Assembly: GCA_964581355.1 (NCBI GenBank)
Contig: CAZOOA010000022.1
Location: 1 to 39,273 of the forward strand
Direction: 5' to 3'
Source of the DNA: CAZOOA01 sp964581355
GTDB lineage: Bacteria; Bacillota; Dethiobacteria; DTU022; UBA8154
DNA length: 39,273 bases
The position numbers and the translations under genes are program-made. Positions 16,415 to 23,827 of this stretch are shown here, piece after piece. Every line of letters begins with the position of its first letter. Position 1 is the stretch's first letter. Below the pieces are notes generated by a model. The model did not search any database. It saw only the letters and a list, made by a program, of their open reading frames with translations, and was not told where the DNA came from.

Positions 16415-17281
16415 TTATCCTTCTTCAGCTGATGATTCTGTTTTGCGCTGAGTAATTCTGTCCAGGATAATAGCCACGATCACCACTGCTAAACCACTTT
16501 CAAATCCCAGTCCAATATCCAACCGCTGGATGCCTCGTAAAACCATGGCTCCCAAGCCTCCGGCACCGATCATGGCTGCAATAACAACCATGGAAAGGGC
16601 CAGCATGATACACTGGTTGATCCCGGCCATGATAGTCGGCATGGCCAGGGGAAGCTGAACTTTGGTCAGCTTCTGCCAGTCAGTCGATCCAAAGGCCGTG
16701 GCAGCTTCCACCGCTTCTTTGGATACCAGCCGAATTCCCAGGCCGGTCAGGCGTATTACCGGGGGCATGGAAAAGACCACGGTTGCGATCATCGCCGAAA
16801 CCACTCCCAGCCGGAAAAAGAACACAGCCGGAATCAGGTAAACAAAGGCCGGCATGGTCTGCATGAAGTCCAGGACTGGCCAGACTATGCGGTGAATCAG
16901 ATCGCTTCGCGTTGAAAGAATCCCTACCGGTAGTCCAATTATAATAGATATCAAAACAGATATCAAGATCATGGTAATCGTCGTTACTGCCGCGTCCCAG
17001 AGTCCCATGTTGTAAATCAAAATTAGGCCTACAAAGGTAAAAATTGCTACCTTATAGCTGCTGAAACGCCAGGCGATCAAGGATATGATGATAATCAAAA
17101 TGAACGGAGGGAACCATAAGAGCAAATCAGAAAATCCACCCATGAAAGTGCTTAAAAACTCCGATAACAACCGGGTAAACAGTCCGATGGTTCCACGGAG
17201 CCATTCAATGATAGCGTCGACTCCATCACCCAGGGGCAGACGGGGCAAAAAATCAATGGGGTTTAAAATCTTTTCAGTCAC
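16415..17281 (-). CDS. Glycine betaine/proline betaine ABC transporter permease
   Basis: A 288-residue OpuAB/ProW-type permease with several transmembrane segments (for example LLWFPPFILIIIISLIAW and VAIFTFVGLILIYNMGLWDAAV). The EAA-type loop that contacts the ATPase reads EAATAFGSTDWQKLTKVQLPLAMPTIMAGI. I chose GTG at 17281: AGGAGG lies nine bases upstream, and it makes the classical GTGACTGA overlap with the ATPase stop; TTG at 17290 would sit too close to the site. Translation is thus coupled to the ATPase gene. Confidence 0.92.
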   Translation of the reverse strand: MTEKILNPIDFLPRLPLGDGVDAIIEWLRGTIGLFTRLLSEFLSTFMGGFSDLLLWFPPFILIIIISLIAWRFSSYKVAIFTFVGLILIYNMGLWDAAVTTITMILISVLISIIIGLPVGILSTRSDLIHRIVWPVLDFMQTMPAFVYLIPAVFFFRLGVVSAMIATVVFSMPPVIRLTGLGIRLVSKEAVEAATAFGSTDWQKLTKVQLPLAMPTIMAGINQCIMLALSMVVIAAMIGAGGLGAMVLRGIQRLDIGLGFESGLAVVIVAIILDRITQRKTESSAEEG

Positions 17282-18485
17282 TCGAACCAACCTCCTTTAC
17301 CAGCCCGGAAAGGACAGCGCCTCTAATAATGATTCCTTTTAAATGATTTTCTTCATCAACTACTGGAAGCGGTATAGAGGAGGTGGCAGCGACTTCAAAA
17401 AGCTCATTCAGGATCATTTCGGGGGCGACCTTGGGCACATCTTCATTGACGTAGTTGCTGAGATCGGGCTCCCCTTTGTCTGCTGCTTCTTTGGCCGCCT
17501 CAGCAGTTACGTATCCTTTTAACTGCCAGTTGCGGTTTACCATGAAAATGCCGGAGATTCCTTCTTCTCTCATTTTCCTTAATACAACCCTGGGGCCGTC
17601 CTTGGGATACGCGACGGTTTTAACCTTAAGCATTACGCCTTCTGCAGTCAGCACCTTGGAAAGATCAACATCTTCGACAAATTTGGCCACGTACTCAGTT
17701 GCAGGGTTTGTTAGAATATTTTCCGGTGTGTCAATCTGGTCGATAAACCCGTCTTTCATAATTGCCACCCGGTCGCCCAGCTTCAGGGCTTCATCCAGGT
17801 CGTGGGTGATAAAAACGATGGTCTTGCCAACTTTTTCTTGTAGTTCTATAAGTTCATCCTGCATTTCTCTTCTGATCAGGGGGTCCAGGGCGCTAAAGGC
17901 TTCATCCATCAAAAGGATGTCAGGGTCAACAGCCAGACAACGGGCCAAGCCGACCCTCTGCTGCATACCCCCGCTGAGTTGATCCGGGTAGCGGCTACCC
18001 CATTCTTTAAGGCCGACCAACTCCAGCGCTTCCTGTCCCTTTTGTTGCAATTCATCCTCGCTTTTACCCTGGATTTCCAGTCCAAAAGCAGCGTTTTCCA
18101 ACACCGTCCTGTGCGGAAGAAGGGCAAAACGCTGAAACACCATGGCTTGCTTGAGGCGGCGAAATTCTCTTAAGCGCTCACTGTCCATGGCAGTTACGTC
18201 TTCACCATCAACAATAACTTGCCCTGAAGTTGGCTCAAAAAGCCGATTCAAGCAGCGTATCAGTGTAGACTTCCCGCTACCTGAAAGCCCCATGACGACA
18301 AAGATTTCTCCTTCATCGACAGAAAAAGTGGCGTCGGATACTCCAATGGTGTGCCCGGTCTTTTGCAGCAACTCGTCTTTGCCCATACCCTGCCTGACTT
18401 TTTCCATGGCATCTTTTGGGTTGGGACCAAAAATCTTGTACACATTGTTTACTTCAATTTTCTTTTTTCTTGTCGCTTCATCCAT
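17274..18485 (-). CDS. Glycine betaine/proline betaine ABC transporter ATP-binding protein with CBS domains
   Basis: A 403-residue OpuAA/ProV-type ATPase. It has Walker A (GLSGSGKST, about residue 67), the signature LSGGMQQRVGLARCLA, Walker B (ILLMDEAFSALD) and the switch His (VFITHDLDEALKLGD). C-terminal residues ~280-400 form two CBS domains (GISGIFMVNRNWQLKGYV; SIPLPVVDEENHLKGIIIR); in OpuA these sense ionic strength or c-di-AMP and gate transport. ATG at 18485 is chosen because AAAGGAG precedes it; the longer frame reaching 18557 runs through the terminator-like hairpin of the leader. First gene of the operon. Confidence 0.94.
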   Translation of the reverse strand: MDEATRKKKIEVNNVYKIFGPNPKDAMEKVRQGMGKDELLQKTGHTIGVSDATFSVDEGEIFVVMGLSGSGKSTLIRCLNRLFEPTSGQVIVDGEDVTAMDSERLREFRRLKQAMVFQRFALLPHRTVLENAAFGLEIQGKSEDELQQKGQEALELVGLKEWGSRYPDQLSGGMQQRVGLARCLAVDPDILLMDEAFSALDPLIRREMQDELIELQEKVGKTIVFITHDLDEALKLGDRVAIMKDGFIDQIDTPENILTNPATEYVAKFVEDVDLSKVLTAEGVMLKVKTVAYPKDGPRVVLRKMREEGISGIFMVNRNWQLKGYVTAEAAKEAADKGEPDLSNYVNEDVPKVAPEMILNELFEVAATSSIPLPVVDEENHLKGIIIRGAVLSGLVKEVGSSD

Positions 18486-18544
18486 GCAGTTACTCCTTTC
18501 TTTGTCATTCTGGAATACTTGAAAACAGCTAAAAACAAAGAAAA

Positions 18545-18577
18545 CACCCTCCCTCAAGATCTCAAGAGGTTAGAGTG
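18545..18577 (-). terminator. Attenuator-like hairpin in the betaine operon leader
   Basis: On the minus strand CACTCT pairs with AGGGTG and CCTC with GAGG, followed by TTTTCTTTGTTTTT. It lies 60 bases before the ATPase start and after a structured leader, the arrangement expected of transcription attenuation. Confidence 0.5.
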
Positions 18578-18812
18578 CTTGAACTTCGCCGTGTATAGAC
18601 TCGTCCTAAGCCACAATCAATGTAGCCTATTACTTGCCCTTTTGAGCCAGTAAAAGCCCCAGTTCTCTATCATGTTTTTCACCTGCACTTTACCCTCACT
18701 ATAGATGATTGAAAGCTTACCGCTATCCATCATAGTGAAAGGAGTGATTAATTGACGTATAACTGCTCGCTTTCAAGGGATTACTCGTACAGGCTACTTC
18801 ACCTATAATCAC
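18545..18812 (-). promoter_or_regulatory. Long structured leader of the betaine transporter operon
   Basis: About 270 nt from the predicted start site to the attenuator hairpin. Two helices cross: 18697-18707 with 18728-18737 (ten pairs with one bulge) and 18709-18716 with 18769-18776 (eight perfect pairs). They are either a pseudoknot or alternative folds. I do not see the conserved blocks of the c-di-AMP (ydaO), glycine, SAM or T-box classes. A cis-regulatory role is inference from length, folding and the terminator. Confidence 0.5.
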
Positions 18813-18818
18813 ATTCTT

Positions 18819-18847
18819 TTTATATCACATCACTATAGAAATGTCAA
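18819..18847 (-). promoter_or_regulatory. Consensus sigma-A promoter of the betaine operon
   Basis: On the minus strand a perfect TTGACA (18842-18847), a 17-bp spacer and TATAAA (18819-18824). Transcription would start near 18812, about 327 bases before the ATPase start codon. Confidence 0.85.
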
Positions 18848-19107
18848 CAAAAACGATTTCTTAAATCGGTTTGATTTCGATAAAATGGGGATCCATGACG
18901 GATAATGCCAGTAGAGACAATGGATGATTTAACCAAATATCAAAGCTGGTGAGCCTGTTATGCTCAAATCACTTGAAAATCCCCCAAAAACCAATTATTT
19001 CTCGAAGAAATTGCTCATTGCTAGCGATTTATCTCCTTTTGCCTTGTTTCTGATTTAATCAAGAACAGAGAAGTTAAAAAAGAAGGTGAAGAAAACAAAA
19101 TTTTCTT
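18848..19107. other. Intergenic stretch without recognised features
   Basis: AT-rich DNA between the betaine promoter and the palindromic repeat. No gene with a ribosome site and no further repeat was seen. Confidence 0.5.
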
Positions 19108-19253
19108 GTAACTGCTCAGCGCTATTTGTAAGCGAAGCTGCGGGGACGGTTTTCGCGCTTCCGGGGCGCAGCGGAGGACCGACAGGGAAAGCGCGAGAAA
19201 CGTCCCCCTGCTTCGCGGCGTGTTGTGGAATCATATAAGGGCTGAGCAGTTAC
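19108..19253. repeat. REP/MITE-like nested palindromic element, full copy
   Basis: 146 bp with an outer perfect 13-bp inverted repeat (GTAACTGCTCAGC, 19108-19120 and 19241-19253) and an inner near-perfect inverted repeat of about 30 bp (19132-19162 and 19187-19217) containing GGGGACG/CGTCCCC. The loop region carries CTTCCGGGGCGCAGCGGAGG. A degenerate second copy lies at 23675-23738. GGGGACG-type palindromes are typical of non-autonomous elements mobilised by REP-associated tyrosine transposases; no transposase gene is in the window. Confidence 0.75.
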
Positions 19254-19266
19254 ATTATATTTTCAA

Positions 19267-19986
19267 TCACTTTTCTTTCAATTGTTCAATTTCACTTATC
19301 CCGGTCACTCGATCCACATTCAGGACAAAGGCGATGCCTTTTCCGGCTGTCTTCAGGTCTGTTTCTTTAACAATCGTATCCAGGACCGAATGTGTTTTGC
19401 TGCGTTCAATCAAGGTTAAAATGATTTCCTTTTCTGGCTCGATGGTAAAACCAAGCAGCTTGACCTGTTCATGGATGCCTGTCCCCCGGCCGAATAATAT
19501 GGTTCCTCCCCTGGCCCCGGCTTTTTTCGAGGCTTCCAGGACAGTTTCGGAGTCTCCCTTGTTGACAATGGTCACGATCAGATCATGTTGAGGTTTGTTA
19601 TTTATTTCCACCTCAGTTCCGTTCCTCCTTTCTTCTTCACTGGTACTTTCTTCTTGATGGCACAGGTGACAGATACCTGTTACTCCTGCTACATTGATGA
19701 CCAGGCCAAGGCCGTGCCGCGGTTTCCTCAAGTTGCAGGAATCGCACATGGACTCAAGCACTTCTTCAGAATCCTCATCACAGACCAGGGTCAGGATCAA
19801 CTCTTTTTCCGGCAAAATAGGAATACCGAAAAAACGTTCTTTTTCATGTACCCCGGAGCCTTGGGCCAGCAAAGTGGTCCCGCCTTCAGCGCCGCACTTT
19901 TTTGATTGTTGGACAGCTTTGCGGGCAGCGCCCTTTTTCACAATGGTAACAAGAAGCTTATAATTTCTCAGCAAACTACTCGCCAT
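19267..19986 (-). CDS. Tandem P-II-like signalling protein with CxxC pairs
   Basis: A 239-residue protein made of two P-II-like (GlnB-fold) domains, about residues 8-110 and 129-235. Each has the K-x(2)-x-CGA.GGT or KKAGARGGT segment, a GTGIHE-type T-loop base and LPEKELILTLV / IEPEKEIILTLI strands. The first domain alone has two CxxC pairs (residues 81/84 and 106/109) at positions where the second has none, suggesting a metal or redox site. It overlaps the upstream DUF1538 gene by 11 bp and has AGGGGAGGG before ATG. Inference: a cytoplasmic sensor gating the two membrane proteins, as P-II proteins gate transporters. Confidence 0.85.
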   Translation of the reverse strand: MASSLLRNYKLLVTIVKKGAARKAVQQSKKCGAEGGTTLLAQGSGVHEKERFFGIPILPEKELILTLVCDEDSEEVLESMCDSCNLRKPRHGLGLVINVAGVTGICHLCHQEESTSEEERRNGTEVEINNKPQHDLIVTIVNKGDSETVLEASKKAGARGGTILFGRGTGIHEQVKLLGFTIEPEKEIILTLIERSKTHSVLDTIVKETDLKTAGKGIAFVLNVDRVTGISEIEQLKEK

Positions 19987-20707
19987 GTTCCCTCCCCTTT
20001 CTGCCGTAAAGCAGTCCTAGTATTAACACCGTTAAAATCGGGGAAAGCGCTACCAGGGCAATCATTCCAAAGCCGTCCAGCAGGGGATCGCGCCCTTCAA
20101 CAGAGGCGGCCACCCCAAGGGCCATGGTCAGGATAAAAGTAACGGTCATGGGTCCGGTGGCAACCCCCCCGGAGTCAAAAGCAATGCCGACAAAAGTCCG
20201 GTCGGAGATAAACATTAAGATCAAGACCAGGCCGTAACCTGGAATGATGAAATACCATAAAGGGAAACCCGCCAGGATGCGCCACATGGATAAGGCAATG
20301 GAAATGGCTACGCCCAGTGACATTGTATAAAGGATGATTTGAGCAGGGATATAACCGGCTGATGCTCTTTCCACTTCATGTCCCATGACCCGCACAGCGG
20401 GTTCGGCAAAGGTTGCCGCCAGGCCCAGGATAAAGCCGATGGGTACCAGGATCCAGTTATAGGGCAAGCTTCCCATGGCTTCACCCATAAATTCGCCTGC
20501 CGGCAGAAAACCTACGTAAACACCCTGGAGAAACAGCGCCAGCCCAAAAAAGGCCAAAACAATACCCTTGAAGATGGTTAACAGCTTGCGTCCACTCAGT
20601 TTCAACAAAAAAAACTGGAAAAAAAGAAAAAACAATAATAAAGGTATCAGGGCCAGAAAGACTTCAACAAGGGTTTCGCCAAATCCCGCAAAGATTTGAA
20701 TCTCCAT
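19976..20707 (-). CDS. DUF1538 membrane protein, second subunit
   Basis: A 243-residue polytopic membrane protein with about seven hydrophobic segments. The DUF1538 signatures are AEPAVRVMGHEV and FDSGGVATGPMTVTF, followed by DGFGMIALVALSPILTVLILGL and a short basic tail. It starts at ATG in a TGATG overlap with the preceding DUF1538 gene, so the two are translationally coupled. It differs from its partner in the N-terminal half. The family has no established substrate; the symmetric motif pair suggests a transporter or channel, with these two halves forming a heterodimer. Confidence 0.85.
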   Translation of the reverse strand: MEIQIFAGFGETLVEVFLALIPLLLFFLFFQFFLLKLSGRKLLTIFKGIVLAFFGLALFLQGVYVGFLPAGEFMGEAMGSLPYNWILVPIGFILGLAATFAEPAVRVMGHEVERASAGYIPAQIILYTMSLGVAISIALSMWRILAGFPLWYFIIPGYGLVLILMFISDRTFVGIAFDSGGVATGPMTVTFILTMALGVAASVEGRDPLLDGFGMIALVALSPILTVLILGLLYGRKGREHGE

Positions 20708-21399
20708 CAGCCAAAAAACACCCCCAAGAGCATCACAGCCAGCAAAGGCCCGATAGAAGCCAGGGCAACCAGGCCAAAGCCGTCTGCTGTGGCGCTTTTT
20801 CCGCCCATAACCGAGGTTACGCCAACTCCCAGAGCGATGACGAAAGGCACGGTCAAGGGGCCTGTGGTGACGCCACCGGCATCAAAAGAAATGGGCACAA
20901 ACTGGGCAGGTGTAAAGGCAGCAATCAAAAAGACCAGGCCGTACCCTGCTGCCAGTAAATACTTTAGCGGTATATCATAAATAATCCGCACCATGGCCAG
21001 TCCAACAAAAATGGCCACCCCCAGGGCAACGGTGATAATCAGCAGGTTGCTGGAAATATCGCCCCCTGAAACCAGGTCAACCTGGGTGGCTAGAACCCGG
21101 ACATCGGGCTCTGCTACTGTAACCACGAAACCAAAGAGAAAACCGAAAAAAATAACCATCCAGGCTTTGCCCTGCTTGGGTAAAACTGCCCCGATGAGTT
21201 CGCCTATGGGTAGCAGTCCAAAGTGGACGCCCAGCAAAAAAAGGATCAAGCCTGTTGTTACCATGACTACCCCGATCATGAACTGGCCAAAAACGATCCA
21301 GGGCAATTGCATAACAACTAACTGCAGCAGGATCACCACAAATGTAACAGGAAAAACAGCGAGAACCACTTCTTTGACGGTATCTTTTACGCTTTGCAT
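20707..21399 (-). CDS. DUF1538 membrane protein, first subunit
   Basis: A 230-residue polytopic membrane protein. Conserved blocks are GVHFGLLPIGELIGAVLP, AEPDVRVLATQV, FDAGGVTTGPLTVPF and DGFGLVALASIGPLLAVMLLG, parallel to those of its partner. I prefer ATG at 21399, which has GGAGG five bases upstream, to TTG at 21453, which has none. It is the first gene of a three-gene operon with the second DUF1538 protein and the tandem P-II-like protein. Elsewhere the two halves are often fused in one polypeptide of twice this size. Substrate unknown. Confidence 0.82.
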   Translation of the reverse strand: MQSVKDTVKEVVLAVFPVTFVVILLQLVVMQLPWIVFGQFMIGVVMVTTGLILFLLGVHFGLLPIGELIGAVLPKQGKAWMVIFFGFLFGFVVTVAEPDVRVLATQVDLVSGGDISSNLLIITVALGVAIFVGLAMVRIIYDIPLKYLLAAGYGLVFLIAAFTPAQFVPISFDAGGVTTGPLTVPFVIALGVGVTSVMGGKSATADGFGLVALASIGPLLAVMLLGVFFG

Positions 21400-21764
21400 G
21401 AAACCCTCCGGTGGAATAACAGTAGTTGAATTAACAGTATTAGAAGATGGCAAGGTCTATCAAGATGATGACTTGTAGCCGTAAGCGGTTTTTATTTCAT
21501 GAGTGAATTATAATTCCTAACCGCATCGCCTAATTATTCTTCATCAAGGCGGTCCAATCCTTCTTCTTTCTGAAGCAAGATTACATTTCTACTTTCATTT
21601 TAATAAAATAAGAAAAGATTATAAAGGAAAAATCAATGGGATGTAGAAATTATTTTTATCCCGGTGGAGTCCTGGAAAGGTCCTGAAAAGATGGCACCAT
21701 TCTTTTCCTGAACAGCTTGGCCAAAAAACCGGTTTATAAGTAAGAGAAAGGGAGAGTTGATCAA
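21400..21764. other. Divergent promoter region
   Basis: About 365 bp between the DUF1538 operon and the Fe-S gene. A TATAAT-like element on the minus strand near 21505-21512 could serve the operon but has no good -35. No reading frame with a ribosome site was found. Confidence 0.4.
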
Positions 21765-22877
21765 ATGGGTCATAGTGAAAATGTGAAGGAACAGGTCTAT
21801 ATGGTCCTGGCGGAACGCTTAAACAAGAATCCCGTTGGAGCACCGGTAAGCGAAACGTTAATGGAGATTTTAAAAAAATTGTACACTGTGGCGGAAGCAG
21901 AACTGGGCAGCCGGTTTCCGTTATTGCCAACAACCATGGAGGCAATTGAAAAAGCCAGTGGAAAAAGCAAAGATGAGTTATTACCTGTGCTGGAGGAAAT
22001 GGCGGATAAAGGCCTGGTTATCGATATTCCCCGCCAGGACGGAACCTATTACATGCTGGCACCTATGGTCGTGGGTTTTTTTGAATATACCTTTATGCGG
22101 ACTGACCGGGCCGGTTTGAAAGAGCTGGCGGAATTATTTGAGGAATACATGAAGGACCGTGCGGTGCGGGAGGAAATGTTCAGTGGGGAAACCAAGATGT
22201 TTCGCGCCCTGGCCTATGAAAACCTGATTCCCCTGGCAGTGGAAACGGAAGTGTTGGATTATGATCAGGCTTCGGAAGTGATCCGCCAGTCGGGGGGCGG
22301 TGCTCTTTCCACCTGCGCCTGCCGACATAAGGCCGATCACCTGGGTAAAGCCTGCCATGCCCCTGCGGACGATATCTGTACCTCCCTGGGAAATGCCAGC
22401 AAATGGCTTGTTCGGCGTGGTTTTGCCCGGGAAGCTTCCGTGGAAGAGCTGTTGGAGAATCTGCAGCAAGCCCAGGAATTGGGATTGGTTATATTGTGTG
22501 ACAATGTTCTCGGTAATCCAGCATTTATCTGTTTCTGTTGCGGGTGTTGCTGCGGTGTGCTGCGGACAATCAATGAGAGCAATATACCGGCGGTGCAGCC
22601 TGGAAACTTTTTGCCGGCGTTAAAATCCCAGGAATGTGTCGGTTGTGCTGACTGTGAGGATAGCTGTCATATCCATGCCATTGAATTAAAGGAAGAAAAC
22701 GGAGAAGAGCTGCCCTCGATCAATGAGCAGCTTTGTATCGGGTGTGGAGTATGTGTGGCGGCCTGCCCTTCCGGTGCTCTATACTTGAAGCAGCGTAAAG
22801 AAATCCATGTCCCCCCGCAAAACAAAAAGGAACAGCTATTTGCCATGGCCAGGGAGAAAAACAGGTTGCCATTTTAA
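21765..22877 (+). CDS. Iron-sulfur protein with C-terminal 2[4Fe-4S] ferredoxin domain
   Basis: A 370-residue protein. Residues 1-110 look like a helical, winged-helix-like region (TMEAIEKASGKSKDELLPVLEEMADKGLV resembles a DNA-binding or docking helix pair). The middle carries CACRHK...AC (residues 184-197) and an unusual CFCCGCCCG cluster (256-263). The C-terminus has two complete ferredoxin motifs, Cys291/294/297/301 and Cys324/327/330/334. GGGAGAG lies before the ATG. Similar proteins in anaerobes are annotated only as 4Fe-4S binding proteins. It is transcribed divergently from the DUF1538 operon. A role in electron transfer or redox sensing is inference. Confidence 0.8.
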   Translation: MGHSENVKEQVYMVLAERLNKNPVGAPVSETLMEILKKLYTVAEAELGSRFPLLPTTMEAIEKASGKSKDELLPVLEEMADKGLVIDIPRQDGTYYMLAPMVVGFFEYTFMRTDRAGLKELAELFEEYMKDRAVREEMFSGETKMFRALAYENLIPLAVETEVLDYDQASEVIRQSGGGALSTCACRHKADHLGKACHAPADDICTSLGNASKWLVRRGFAREASVEELLENLQQAQELGLVILCDNVLGNPAFICFCCGCCCGVLRTINESNIPAVQPGNFLPALKSQECVGCADCEDSCHIHAIELKEENGEELPSINEQLCIGCGVCVAACPSGALYLKQRKEIHVPPQNKKEQLFAMAREKNRLPF

Positions 22878-23083
22878 ATCAGGTGGACGGTTAGGCCCTT
22901 AAATGTTTGATTAAACGTTTGGTGTTGAACATATTTGCCAAGACTTCTTTGGATGATTGTGTGAACACTGTTTTTTTCGACGTTTAGAAGCAGTTATTTT
23001 TTAACGAAGTTTATGGACTGATAAACTGGCTCGTTCAGGTTGGGAAGCAGGTTGGCAAGATAGTATTACTTGATCAATTACTG

Positions 23084-23398
23084 TCAGGCCGATTGCTGCT
23101 CCTGGATCTGGATAAACTTGTGCAGCTGCAGCATATCAAATACTTTTTTGACATAACTGCTGTTTACATTGGTGATAATGAGTTCGCCCCCGCATGAGGT
23201 TAACTTTTTTTGTAAAAGTAGCAGGGTGCTGATTCCAGAGCTATCAATGATTATAACGTCGGAAAAATCCAGGGTGATGTACTTGTAATTGCTCTCATAG
23301 AAAGAAAGCAGGGATTGTTTTACTTCTTTGGAATTAGTGAGGTCAATTTTTGGGGGCAAGCAAACGTTGACATTGCTTCCCTGGGTTTCTGCTTGCAA
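23084..23398 (-). CDS. STAS-domain anti-sigma factor antagonist, second paralogue
   Basis: A 104-residue SpoIIAA/RsbV-like protein. It starts at TTG with AAGGAGG nine bases upstream. The phosphorylation segment is IIIDSSGISTLLLLQKKL; the C-terminus SSYVKKVFDMLQLHKFIQI matches the protein at 13756-14058 closely. No anti-sigma kinase or sigma factor is adjacent. The two paralogues may compete for the same partner or respond to different phosphatases; which one cannot be told from the sequence. Confidence 0.9.
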   Translation of the reverse strand: MQAETQGSNVNVCLPPKIDLTNSKEVKQSLLSFYESNYKYITLDFSDVIIIDSSGISTLLLLQKKLTSCGGELIITNVNSSYVKKVFDMLQLHKFIQIQEQQSA

Positions 23399-23674
23399 GA
23401 TTATGAGCCTCCTTCAAAAACTTGTCATATATCAGGAACTTATTTCTACATTGTCTCGGAAAACCCTTTTTGCAATACAAAAAAAATATAAAAAATTTGC
23501 AATGACCATCAATTCGGAATATTGCTTTCAGTCTCCTGACCTGGACGAGCCAGAACCATGTAGGCTGTTTTTAAAAGTTTTGCTTTTTTTGAGCAAGACT
23601 TGAGAAGTAAGGGCCTAATGTTATGGACGGCAGGTTTGGGGTTATTGCCTGACCACTCACCATTTTCAGGTTGC
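23399..23674. other. Intergenic stretch before the repeat copy
   Basis: Part of a 430-bp gap between the second STAS gene and cca. It is AT-rich near the STAS gene and contains no frame with a ribosome site. Confidence 0.45.
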
Positions 23675-23738
23675 AGGCGCTTCCGGGGCAAAGCGAAGGA
23701 CTAAAGGGGAAAACGCCAAAACCGTCCCCTGCTTCCAT
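23675..23738. repeat. REP/MITE-like palindromic element, partial copy
   Basis: Read on the minus strand it aligns with the element at 19108-19253: GAAGCAGGGG, ACGGTTTT, GTCCTTCGCT and GCCCCGGAAGCGC occur in the same order. The distal arm of the inner inverted repeat is missing, so this copy is truncated or decayed. Short outer complementary ends (GTTATTG / CAATAAC, around 23640 and 23765) may mark the original limits. Confidence 0.6.
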
Positions 23739-23787
23739 GAATCTGGCTTAAAAATGGGCTGAACAATAACGTTTTTTCATAACCGCG

Positions 23788-23816
23788 TTCAGATTCTGTC
23801 AACGCCGTGGTATAAT
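23788..23816 (+). promoter_or_regulatory. sigma-A-type promoter immediately before cca
   Basis: TTCAGA (23788-23793), a 17-bp spacer and perfect TATAAT (23811-23816). The predicted start site falls about five bases before the cca ATG, so the message would be nearly leaderless. Confidence 0.55.
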
Positions 23817-23827
23817 AATAGGTAGAT

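Noticed and set aside
15419..16451. Several long plus-strand frames across the betaine-binding protein gene
   Set aside because: Shadows of the opposite-strand gene; no ribosome sites and no recognisable domains.
18486..18557. N-terminal extension of the betaine transporter ATPase
   Set aside because: It runs through the attenuator hairpin and lacks a ribosome site; the internal ATG at 18485 has AAAGGAG and matches the family start.
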